Source: Mercurialis annua (taxonomy: Eukaryota > Streptophyta > Magnoliopsida > Malpighiales > Euphorbiaceae). From it: a DNA stretch of 64,000 bases. A model generated the notes under the pieces. The model was given only the letters and a program-made list of their open reading frames with translations, had not been told where the DNA came from and did not search any database. The translations under genes and the position numbers were made by a program. The stretch spans positions 2,433,001 to 2,497,000 of the forward strand of contig NC_065573.1 of assembly GCF_937616625.2 (NCBI RefSeq), given 5' to 3'. This document shows, piece by piece, positions 48,101 to 60,090 of the stretch; positions within the stretch are counted from its first letter, which is position 1; each line of letters begins with the position of its first letter.

Positions 48101-51100
48101 TTTGGCTTAAATTGCTAAAAAGGTGAAACGCTTGGATTTGTTTCGGAACGTTTGAAAACATTTGGCTTAAATTGCTAAAAAGGTAAAATGCTTGGATTTG
48201 TTTCTGAACGTTTGTAAACGTTTGGCTTAAATTGCTAAAAATGTGAAACGCTTGGTTTTGTTTGGTAACGTTTGTAAACGTTTGGCTTAAATCTCTAAAA
48301 AGGGGAAACGTTTAGATATGTATCGTAACGTTTGTAAACGTTTGGCTTAAATTGCTAAAGATGTTAAACATTTGGATTTGTTTCGTAACGTTTTTAACGT
48401 TTGATTTTAATTGCTAAGAAGATGAAACGCTTGGATTTGTTTCGCAACGATTGTAAACGTTTTGCTTAAATTGCTAAAAAGATGAAACGCTTGGATTTGT
48501 TTCGTAACTTTTGTAAACGTTCGGCTTAAATTGCTAAAAAGGTGAAACGTTTGGATTTTTTTGTAACGTTTGTAAACGTTCGGCTTAAATCGATAAAAAG
48601 GTGAAACGCTTGGATTTGTTTCGTAACGTTTGTAAATGTTTGGCTTAAATCGCAAAAAAGGTGAAACGTTTGGATTGGATTTGTTTCGTAAGGTTTGTAA
48701 ATGTTTGGCTTAAATCGCTTAAAACGTGGAACGTTTGGATTTGTTTAGTAACGCTTGTAAACGTTTGGCTTCAATCGCTAAAAAGGTGAAACGTTTGGAT
48801 TTGTTTCGTAACGTTTGCAAACAATTGACATAAAACGCTAAAAAGGTGAAATGTTTGGATTTGTTTCGTAATGTTTTAAACGTTTGGCTTATATCGCTAA
48901 AATGGAGAAATGTTTGGATTTGTTTAGTAACGTTTGTAAACATTTGGCTTAAATTGCTAAAAAGGGGAAATGTTTGGTTTTGTTTCGTAACATTTGTAAA
49001 CGTTCAGCTTTAATCGCTAATAAGGTGACACGTTTGGATTTGTTTCGTAACATTTGTAAACGTTCAGCTTTAATTTCAAAAAAGGTGAAACGTTTGGATT
49101 TGTTTTGCAACGTTTGTAAACGTTCGGCTTAAATAGCTAAAAAAGTGGAACGTTTGGATTTATTTCGTAACGTTCGTAAACGTTTAGCTTCAATAGCTAA
49201 AAAGGTGAAATACTTGGTTTTGTTTCGTAATGTTTGTAAACATTTGGCTTAAATTGCAAAAAAGGGGAAACGTTTAGATTTGTTTCGTAACGTTTGCAAA
49301 CGCTCTGCTTAAATATCTAAAAAGGGGAAACGTTTGGATTTGGTTCGTAACGTTTTAAACGTTTGGCTTAAATCGCTAAAACGGGGAAACGTTTGGATTT
49401 GTTTCGTAACGTTTTAAACGTTTGGCCTAAATTGCTAAAACGGGGAAATGTTTGTACTTGTTTCGTAACGTTTGTAAACGTTTGGCTTAAATTGCTAAAA
49501 AGGTGAAACATTTGGACTTGTTTCGTAATGTTTGTAGACGTTTGGCCTAAATCGCTAAAAAGGTGAAACGCTTGGATTTATTTCGTAACGTTTGTAAATG
49601 TTTTGCTTAAATCGATAAAAAGGTGAAACGCTTGGATTTGTTTTGTCACATTTGTAAACGTTTGGCCTAAATCGTTAATAAGGTGAAACGTTTGAATTTG
49701 TTTCGCAACGTTTGTAAATGTTTGGCTTAAATAGCTAAAAAGGTGAAACGCTTGGATTTGTTTCGTAACGTTTGTCAACGTTTGGCTTAAATTGCTAAAA
49801 TGGGGAAACGGTTGGATTTGTTTCATAACTTTTGTAAACGTATGCCTTAAATCGCTAAAAAGGTGTAGCATTTGGATTTGTTTCACAACCTTTGTAACGT
49901 TTCTCTTAAATCGCTAAAAAGGGGAAACGTCTGGATTTGTTTCATAACGTTTGTAAACGTTTTGCTTCAATCGATAAAAAGGTGAAACATTTGGATTTGT
50001 TTCTTTACGTTTGTAAAAGTTAGGCATAAATCACTAAAAAGGTGAAATGTTTAGATTTGTTTTATAACGTTTTAAATGTTTGGCTTAAATCGCTAAAATG
50101 GGGAAATGTTTGGATTTGTTTCGTAACGTTTGTAAAAGTTTGGCTTGAATTGCTAACAAGGTGGAACGTTTGGTTTTGTTTCGTAACGTTTGCAAACGTT
50201 TGGCTTAAATCGCTAAAAAAGTGACACGTTTGGATTTGGTTCGTAACATTTGTAAACGTTTGGCTTAAATTGATAAAAAGGTGAAACGCTTGATTTGTTT
50301 CGTAATATTTGTAAATGTTTGGCTTAAATTACTAAAAAGGTGAAACGCTTGAATTTGTTTTGGAACGTTTGTAAACGTTTGGCTTAAATTGCTAAAAAGG
50401 TGAAACACTTGGATTTGTTTCATAAAGTTTTAAAAGTTTGGCATAACTTGCTAAAAAGATAAAACGCTTGGTTTTGTTTCGTAACGTTTGTAAGGGTTTG
50501 GCTTAAATCGCTAAAAATGTGAAACGTTTGGATTTGTTTCCCAAAGTTTTAAACGTTTGGATTTTTTCATAACGTATGTAAACGTTTGGCTTAAATCGCT
50601 AAAAAGGTGAAACATTTTGATTTGTTTCGTAACGTTTTTAAACGTGTGGCTTCAATCGCTTAAAAGGTGAAACGCTTGGAATTGTTTCGTAACGTTTGTA
50701 AACGTTTGGCATAAATCGCTAAAAAGGTGAAATGTTTGGATTTGTTTTGTAACGTTTTAAACGTTTTGCTTAAATCGTTAAAATGGGGAAATGTTTCGAT
50801 TTGTTTTGTATCATTTTTAAACGTTTGGCATAAATTGCTAAAAAGGTGAAATGTTTGGTTTTGTTTCTGAACGTTTGTAAACGTTCGGCTTAAATTGCTA
50901 AAAAGGCGAAAAGTTTAGATTTGTTTCGTAACGTTTGTAAACGGTTGGCTTAAATTGCTTAAAAGGTGAAAAGTTTGGATTTATTTCATAACGTTTGTAA
51001 AAGTTTGGCTTAAATTGCTAAAAAGGTGAAACGCTTGGATTTGTTTCGAAACTTTTGAAAACATTTGGCTTAAATTGCTAAAAAGGTAAAATGCTTGGTT

Positions 51101-52000
51101 TTGTTTCTGAACGTCTGTAAACATTTGGCTTAAATTGCTAAAAATATGAAACGCTTGGTTTTTGTTTGGTAACGTTTGTAAACGTTTGGCTTAAATCGCT
51201 AAAAAGAGGAAACGTTTAGATATGTTTCGTAACGTTTGTAAACGTTTGGTTTAAATTACTAAAGATGTTAAACGTTTGGATTTGTTTCGTAACGTTTTTA
51301 ACGTTTGATTTTAATTGCTAAGAAGATGAAACGCTTGGATTTGTTTCGTAACGATTGTAAACGTTTTGCTTAAATTGCTAAAAAGATGAAACGCTTGGAT
51401 TTGTTTCGTAACTTTTGTAAACGTTCGGCTTAAATTGCTAAAAAGGTGAAACGTTTGGATTTTTTTGTAACGTTTGTAAACGTTCGGCTTAATTCGCTAA
51501 AAAGGTGAAACGCTTGTATTTGTTTCGTAACGTTTTTAAATGTTTGGCTTAAATCGCAAAAAAGGTGAAACGTTTGGATTTGTTTCGTAAGGTTTGTAAA
51601 TGTTTGGCTTAAATCGCTTAAAACGTGGAACGTTTGGATTTGTTTAGTAACGCTTGTAAACGTTTGGCTTCAATCGCTAAAAAGGTGAAACGTTTGGATT
51701 TGTTTCGTAACGTTTGTAAACAATTGACATAAATCGCTAAAAAGGTGAAATGTTTGGATTTGTTTCGTAACGTTTTAAACGTTTGGCTTATATCGCTAAA
51801 ATGGGGAAATGTTTGGATTTGTTTCGTAACGTTTGTAAACATTTGGCTTAAATTGCTAAAAAGGGGAAATGTTTGGTTTTGTTTCGTAACATTTGTAAAC
51901 GTTCGGCTTTAATCGCTAATAAGGTGACACGTTTGGATTTGTTTCGTAGCGTTTGTACACGTTCAGCTTAAATTTCAAAAAAGGTGAAACGTTTGGATTT
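45120..52000 (+). repeat. Shuffled higher-order segments (P and R type)
   Basis: Segment P (about 45120-46560) recurs at about 49080-50570, offset about 3,946 bp; a shared marker is CGTTCGTAAACGTTTAGC at 45225 and 49171. Segment R (about 47700-49080) recurs at about 50600-51980, offset about 2,899 bp; a shared marker is GCTTAAAACGTGG at 48717 and 51616. Order is therefore P, spacer, R, P, R. The spacer (about 46600-47340) resembles the end of the 2.4-kb unit at 44280-45000. A third P-like piece with the diagnostic GTGTAGCATTTGGATTTG is at 54345-54840. Confidence 0.75.
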
Positions 52001-55000
52001 GTTTTGCAACGTTTGTAAACGTTCGGCTTAAATCGCTAAAAAGGTGAAACGCTTGGATTTGTTTTGTAATGTTTGTATATGTTTGGCTTAAATCGCTAAA
52101 GAGGTAAAACGTTTGGATTTGTTTCGTAACGTTTGTAAATGTTTGGCTTAAATCGCTAAAAAGGTGAAACGTTTGGATTTGTTTCATAACGTTTGTTAAC
52201 GTTTGGCTTCAATCGCTAAAAAGGTGAAGCGTTTAGATTTGTTTCGTATCATTTGTAAACGATTGGCATAAATAGCTAAAAAGGTGAAATGTTTGTATTT
52301 GTTTCATAACGTTTTAAACGTTTGGCTTAAATCGCTAAAATGGGGAAATGTTTGGATTTGTTTCGTAACGTTTGTAAACATTTGGCTTAAATTGCTATAA
52401 AGGTGAAATATTTGGTTTTCTTTCGTAACATTGTAAACGTTTGGCTTAAATCGCTAAAATTGAAACGTTTGGATTTGTTTCGTAACGTTTGTAAACGTTT
52501 TGCTTAAATTACTGAAAAGGTGAAACGCTTGGATTTGTTTCGTAATGTTTGTAAACGTTTGGCGTAAATTAATAAAAAGGTGAAACGCTTGAATTTGTTT
52601 CGGAACGTTTGTAAACGTTTGGCTTAAATTGTTAAAAAGGTGAAACACTTTGATTTGTTTCATAACGTTTGTAAACGTTTGGCTTAAATTGGTAAAAAGG
52701 TGAAACACTTGGTTTTGTTTCATAACGTTTGTAAGGGTTTGGAATGAATCGCTAAAAATGTGAAATGTTTGGATTTGTTTCGTAACGTTTTAAACGTTTG
52801 GTTTTTTTTCTTTATGTTTGTAAACATTTGGCTTAAATCTCTAATAAGGTGAAATGTTTGGATTTGTTTCGTAACGTTTGTTAACGATTGGCTTAAATTG
52901 CTAAAAAGGTGGAACGCTTAGATTTGTTTCGTAACGTTTGTAAGCGTTTGGCTTAAATTGGTAAAAAGGTGAAACACTTGGTTTTGTTTCGTAAAGTTTG
53001 TAAGGGTTTGGCTTGAATCGCTAAAAATGTGAAACATTTGTATTTGTTTCGTAATGTTTGAAACGTTTGGTTTTGTTTCATAACGTTTCTAAACGTTTGT
53101 CTTCAATCACTAAAAAGGTGAAATGTTTGGATTTGTTTCGTAACATTTGATAACGTTTGGCTTAAATTGCTAAAAAGGTGAAACGTTTGGATTTGTTTCG
53201 TAACGTTTGTAAATGTTTGGCCTAAATTGCTAAAAAGGTGAACGCTTGAATTTGTTTCATAACGTTTGTAAACTTTTGTCTTACATTTCTAAAAAGGTGA
53301 AACATTTGGATTTGTTTCATAACCTTTGTAAACGTTCGGCCTAAATCGCTAAAAACATGAAACGTTTGGATTTCATTCGTAACGTTTGTAAACGTTTGGC
53401 TTAAATTGCTAAAAAGGTGAAACATTTTGATTTGTTTCGCAACGTTTGTAAATGTTTGGCTTCAATCGCTTAAAAGGCGAAACTTTTGGAATTGATTCAT
53501 AACGTTTGTAAATGTTTGGCATAAATCACTAAAAAGGTGAAATGTTGGGATTTGTTTTGTAACGTTTTAAACGTTTGGCTTAAATCGTTAAAATGGGGAA
53601 ATGTTTGGATTTGTTTAGTAACGTTTTTAAACGTTTGGCTTAAATTGCTAAAAAGGGGAAATGTTTGGTTTTGTTTCTTAACTTTTGTAAACGTTCGGCT
53701 TAAAATGCTAAAAAGGTGAAACGTTTGGTTTTGTTTCGTAACGTTTGTAAACGTTTGGCTTAAATTGCTTAAAAGGTGAAGAGCTTGGATTTATTTCGTA
53801 ACGTTTGTAAAAGTTTGGCTTAAATTCCTAAAGATTTGAAACGCTTGGATTTGTTTTGGAACGTTTGTAAACATTTGGCTTAAATTGCTAAAAAGGTGAA
53901 ACACTTGGATTTGTTTCTGAACGTTTGTAAACGTTTGGCTTAAATTGCTAAAAAGGTGAAACGCTTGGTTTTGTAAACGTTTGGCTTATATCGCTAAAAA
54001 TGGGAAACGTTTAGATTTGTTTCGTAACGTTTGTAAACGTTTGGCTTAAATTGCTTAAGATGTTAAACGTTTGGATTTGTTCTGTAACGTTTTAAACGTT
54101 TGGTTTTAATTCCTAAAAAGATGAAACGCTTGGATTTTTTTTGTAACGTTTGTAAACGTTTTGCTTAAATTGCTAAAAAGATAAAACTCTTCGATTTGTT
54201 TCGTAACGTTTGTAAACATTTGGCTTAAATTGCTAAAAATATGAAATGTTTGGATTTTTTTCGACATGTTTATAAATGTTCGGCCTAAATTACAAAAAAG
54301 GTGAAACGTTTGGATTTGTTTTGTAACGTTTGTAAACGCTTGGCTTAAATAGCTAAAAAGGTGAAACGTTTGGATTTGTTTCGTAAAGTTTTAAACGTTT
54401 GGCTTAAATTGCTAAAACGGGGAAATGTTTGGACTTGTTTCGTAACGTTTGTAAACGTTTGGCTTAAATTGCTAAAAAGGTGAAACATTTGGACTTGTTT
54501 CGTAATGTTTGTAAACGTTTGGCTTAAATCGCTAAAAAGGTGAAACGTTTGGATTTGTTTCGTAACGTTTGTAAATGTTTTGCCTAAATCGCTAAAAAGG
54601 TGAAACGTTTGGATTTGTTTTGTAACATTTGTAAACGTTTGGCTTAAATAGCTAAAAAGGTGAAACGCTTGGATTTGTTTCGTAACGTTTGTAAACGTTT
54701 GGCTTAAATTGCCAAAAAGGGGAAACACTTGCATTTGTTTCGTAACGTTTGTAAACATTTGCCTTAAATTGCTAAAAAGGTGTAGCATTTGGATTTGTTT
54801 CACAACCTTTGTAAACGTTTGGCTTAAATCGCTAAAAAGGTGAAACGTTTGGATTTGTTTCGTAATGTTTGTAAATGTTTGGCTTAAATCGCTAAAAAGG
54901 GGAAACGTTTGGATTTGTTTCGTAACGTTTGTAAACGTTTGGCTTCAATCGCTAATAAGGGGAAACATTTGGACTTGTTTCGTAACGTTTGTAAAAGTTT

Positions 55001-57599
55001 GGCATAAATCGCTAAAAAGGTGAAATGTTTAGATTTGTTTCGTAACGTTTTAAACGTTTGGCTTAAATCGCTAAAATGGGGAAATGTTTGGATTTGTTTC
55101 GTAACGTTTGTAAAAGTTTGGCTTAAATTGCTAAAAAGGTGGAATGTTTGGTTCTGTTTGGTAATGTTTCTAAACGTTTGGCTTAAATCGCTAAAAAAGT
55201 GACACTTTCGGATTTGTTTCGTAACATTTGTAAACGTTTGGCTTAAATTGCTAAAATGGGGAAATATTTGAATTTGTTTCGTAACATTTGTAAACGTTTG
55301 GCTTAAATTACTAAAAAGGTAAAACGCTTGAATTTGTTTCGGAACTTTTGTAAACGTTTGGCTTAAATTGCTAAAAAGGTGAAACGTTTGGATTTGTTTT
55401 TTAACGTTTGTAAAAGTTTGGCATAACTTGCTAAAAAGATGAAACGCTTGGTTTTGTTTCGTAACGTTTGTAAGAGTTAGGCTTAAATCGCAAAAAATGT
55501 GAAACGTTTGGATAATTTTCGCAACGTTTTAAACATTTGGTTTTGTTTCGTAACCTTTGTAAACGTTTGTCTTAAATCTCTAAAAAAGCGAAACGTTTGG
55601 ATTTGTTTCGTAACGTTTGTAAACGTTTGGCTTCAATTGATAAAAAGGTGAAACGTTTGGATTTGTTTTGTAATGTTTGTAAACGTTTGGCTTAAATTGT
55701 TAAAAAGGTGACACGTTTGGATTTGTTTCGTAACGTTTGTAAACATTTACCTTAAATTGCTAAAAAGGTGAAACGCTTGGATTTGTTTCGTAACGTTTGT
55801 AAACGTGTGACTTAAATTACTAAAAAGGTGAAACGCTTGAATTTGTTTCGAAAAGTTTGTAAACGTTTGGCTTAAATTGTTAAAAAGGTTAAACGCTTGG
55901 ATTTGTTTCATAACTTTTGTAAACGTTTGGCTTAAATTGCTAAAAAGGTGAAAGTCTTGGTTTTGTTTCGTAAAGTTTGTAAGGTTTTGGCTTGAATCGC
56001 AAAAAATGTGAAACGTTTGTATTTGTTTCGTAACGTTTTAAACGTTTGGTTTTGTTTCATAACGTTTGGATTTGTTTCGTAACGTTTGTTAACGTTTGGC
56101 TCAAATTGCTAAAAAGATCAAACGTTTGGATTCGTTTCGTAACGTTTTTAAACGTTTAGCATAAATTGCTAAAAAGGTAAACGCTTGAATTTGTTTCATA
56201 ACGTTTGTAAACTTTTATCTTACATTGCTAAAAAGGTGTAACATTTGGATTTGTTTCATAACCTTTGTAAACGTTTGGCCGAAATCGCTAAAAAGGTGAA
56301 ACGTTTGAATTTCATTCGTAACGTTTGTAAAGGTTTGGCTTAAATTGCTAAAAAGGTGAAACATTTTGATTTGTTTCGTAACGTTTGTAAACGTTTGGCT
56401 TCAATCGCTTATAAGGTGAAACGTTTGTATTTGATTCATAACGTTTGTAAATGTTTGGCATAAATCGCTAAAAAGGTGAACTATTTGGATTTGTTTTGTA
56501 ACATTTTAAACGTTTGGCTTAAATCGTTAAAATGGGGAAATGTTTGGATATGTTTCGTAACGTTTTTAAACGTTTGGCTTAAATTGCTAAAAAGGTGAAA
56601 TATTTGGTTTTGTTTCTTAACGTTTGTAAACGTTCGGCTTAAATTGCTAAAAAGGTGAAACGTTTGGTTTTGTTTCGTAACGTTTGTAAACGTTTGGCTT
56701 AAATTGCTTAAAAGGTGAAGAGCTTGGATTTATTTCGTAACGTTTGTAAAAGTTTGGCTTAAATTGCTAAAGAGGTCAAACGCTTGGATTTGTTTTGGAA
56801 CGTTTGTGAACGTTTGGATTAAATTGCTAAAAAGGTGAAACGCTCGGATTTGTTTCAAAACGTTTGTAAACCTTTAACTTAAATTGCTAAAAAGGTGAAA
56901 CGCTTGGTTTTGTTTGGCAATGTATGTAAACATTTGACTTAATCGCTAAAAAGGGGAAACGTTTAGATTTGTTTCGTAACGTTTGTAAACGTTTGGCTTA
57001 AATTTCTAAAGATGTTAAACGTTTGGATTTGTTTTGTAACGTTTTTAACGTTTGGTTTTAATTGCTAAAAAGATGAAAAGCTTGGATTTTTTTGTAATGT
57101 TTGTAAACGTTTTGCTTAAATTGCTAAAAAGATAAAACGCTTGGATTTGTTTCGTAATGTTTGTAAACGGTTGGCTTAAATTGCTAAAAATGTGAAACGT
57201 TTGGATTTGTTTCGAAATGTTGGTAAACGTTCGGCTTAAATTGCTAAAAAGGTGAAACATTTGGATTTGTTTTGTAACGTTTGTAAACGTTCAGCTTAAA
57301 TTGCTAAAAAGATGAAACACTTGGATTTGTTTTATAACGTTTGTAAATGTTCGGCTTAAATCGCTAAAAAGGTGAAACGTTTGGATTTGTTTCGTAACGT
57401 TTGTAAACGTTTGGCTTAAATCGCTAAAAGGGTGAAACGTTTAGATTTCTTTCGTAACGTTTGTTAACGTTTGGCTTCAATCGCTAAAAAGGTGAAATGT
57501 TTAGATTTGTTTCGTAACGTTTTAAACATTTGGATTAAATCGCTAAAACATGGAAATGTTTGGATTTGTTTCGTAAAATTTGTAAACTTTTGTCTTAAA

Positions 57600-60090
57600 T
57601 TGCTAAAAAGGTGAAATGTTTAGTTTTATTTCGTAACATTTGTAAACGTTCGGCTTAAATAGCTAAAAAGGTGACACATTTGGATTTATTTCGTAACGTT
57701 TGTAAACGTTCGGCTTAAATTGCAAAAAAGGTGAAACGCTTGGATTTGTTTTGTAATGTTTGTAAATGTTTGGCTTATATAGCTAAAGAGGTGAAACCTT
57801 TGGACTTTTTGTTTCGTAATGTTTGTAAATGTTTGGAATAAATTGCTAAGAAGGTGAAACGTTTGGATCTATTTCGTAACTTTTGTAAACGGTTGGATTA
57901 AATCGCTAAAAATGTGAAACGTTTGGATTTGTTTAGTAACGTTTGTAAACGTTCGGCTTAAATTGCTAAAAAGGTGAAACGTTTGGATTTGTTTTCCAAC
58001 GTTTGTAAACGTTCGGCTTAAATCGCTAAAAAGGTGAAACGCTTGGATTTGTTTGGTAATGTGTAAATGTTTGGCTTAAATCGCTAAATAGGGGAAACGT
58101 TTAGATTTGTTTTGTAACGTTTGTAAATGTTTGGCTAAAATCGCTAAAAAAGTGAAACGTTTGAATTTGTTGAGTAACGATTGTAAACGTTTGGCTTCAA
58201 CCGCTAAAAAGGTGAAACGTTTGTATTTGTTTCGTAACGTTTGTAAACGTTTGACATAAATCGCTAAAAAGGTGAAATGTTTGGATTTGTTTCGTAACGT
58301 TTTAAACGTTTGGCTTAAATCGCTAAAATGGGGAAATGTTTGAATTTGTTTCGTAACGTTTGTAAACATTTGGCTTAGATTGCTAACAAGGTGAAATGTT
58401 TGGTTTTGTTTCGTAACATTTGTAAACGTTCGGCTTAAATCGCTAACAAGGTGACACGTTTGGATTTGTTTTGTAACGTTTGTAAACGTTCGGCTTAAAT
58501 CGCTAAAAAGGTGAAACGCTTGGATTTGTTTTGTAATGTTTGTAAATGTTTGGCTTATATAGCTAAAGAGGTGAAACTTTTGGACTTGTTTCGTAATGTT
58601 TGTGAATGTTTGGATTAAATTGCTAAGAAGATGAAACGTTTGGATCTGTTTCGTAACTTTTGTAAACGGTTGGATTAAATCGCTAAAAATGTGAAACGTT
58701 TGGATTTGTTTAGTAACGTTTGTAAACGTTCGGCTTAAATTGCTAAAAATGTGAAACGTTTGGATTTTTTTTGTAACGTTTGTAAACGTTCGGCTTAAAT
58801 CGCTAAAAAGGTGAAACGCTTGGATTTGTTTGGTAACGTTTGTAAATGTTTGGCTTAAATCGCTAAATAGGTGAAACGTTTAGATTTGTTTTGTAACGTT
58901 TGAAAATGTTTAGCTAAAATCGCTAAAAAAGTGAAACGTTTGGATTTGTTGAGTAACGATTGTAAACGTTTGGCTTCAACCGCTAAAAAGGTGAAACGTT
59001 TGTATTTGTTTCGTAACGTTTGTAAACGTTTGACATAAATCGCTAAATAGGTGAAATGTTTGGATTTGTTTCGTAACGTTTTAAACATTTGGCTTAAATC
59101 GCTAAAATGGGGAAATGTTTGAATTTGTTTCGTAACGTTTGTAAACATTTGGCTTAAATTGCTAACAAGGTGAAATGTTTGGTTTTGTTTCGTAACATTT
59201 GTAAACGTTCGGCTTAAATCGCTAACAAGGTGACACGTTTGGATTTCTTTTGTAACGTTTGTAAACGTTCGGCTTAAATTGCTAAAAAGGTGAAACGCTT
59301 GGATTTGTTTTGTAACGTTTGTAAATGTTTGGCTTATATAGCTAAAGAGGTGAAACTTTTGGACTTGTTTCGTAATGTTTGTAAATGTTTGGATTAAATC
59401 GCTAAGAAGGTGAAACGTTTGGATGTGTTTCGTAACTTTTGTAAACGGTTGGATTAAATCGCTAAAAATGTGAAACGTTTGGAATTGTTTAGTAACGTTT
59501 GTAAACGTTCGGCTTAAATTGCTAAAAAGGTGAAACGTTTGGATTTGTTTTGCAACGTTTTTAAACGTTCGGCTTAAATCGCTAAAAAGATGAAACGCTT
59601 GGATTTGTTTGGTAACGTTTGTAAATGTTTGGCTTAAATCGCGAAATAGGTGAAACGTTTAGATTTGTTTCGTAACGTTTGTAAATGTTTGGCTAAAATC
59701 GCTAAAAAAGTGAAACGTTTGGATTTGTTGAGTAACGATTGTAAATGTTTGGCTTCAACCGCTAAAAAGGTGAAACGTTTGGATTTGTTTCGTAACGTTT
59801 GTAAACGTTTGACATAAATCGCTAAAAAGGTGAAACGTTTGGATTTGTTTCGTAACGTTTTAAACGTTTGGCTTAAATCGCTAAAATGGGGAAATCTTTG
59901 GATTTGTTTCGTAACGTTTGTAAACATTTGGCTTAAATTGCAAAAAAGGTGAAATGTTTGGTTTTGTTTCGTAACATTTGTAAACGTTCGGCTTAAATCG
60001 CTAACAAGGTGACACGTTTGGATTTTTTTGGTAACGTTTGTAAACGTTCGACTTAAATTTCAAAAAAGGTGAAACGTTTAGATTTGTTTT
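57600..60090 (+). repeat. 13-monomer higher-order repeat, 779 bp, about three copies
   Basis: The marker GCTTATATAGCTAAAGAGG begins units at 57773, 58553 and 59332 (spacing 780 and 779 bp, 13 monomers). Further ordered markers are GGATTAAATCGCTAAAAATG, AAATAGG(G/T)GAAACG and TTGAGTAACGATTG. A further copy of the same order lies at about 62229-62960, 2,897 bp from the third, with other monomers between. Confidence 0.88.

Noticed and set aside
54345..54803. 152-codon minus-strand open frame and dozens like it in the satellite, e.g. 45632-46060, 60830-61249, 22639-23022
   Set aside because: All are multimers of the same 20-residue repeat that the 60-bp period forces. They lack start context, vary in length with indels and exist throughout the array.
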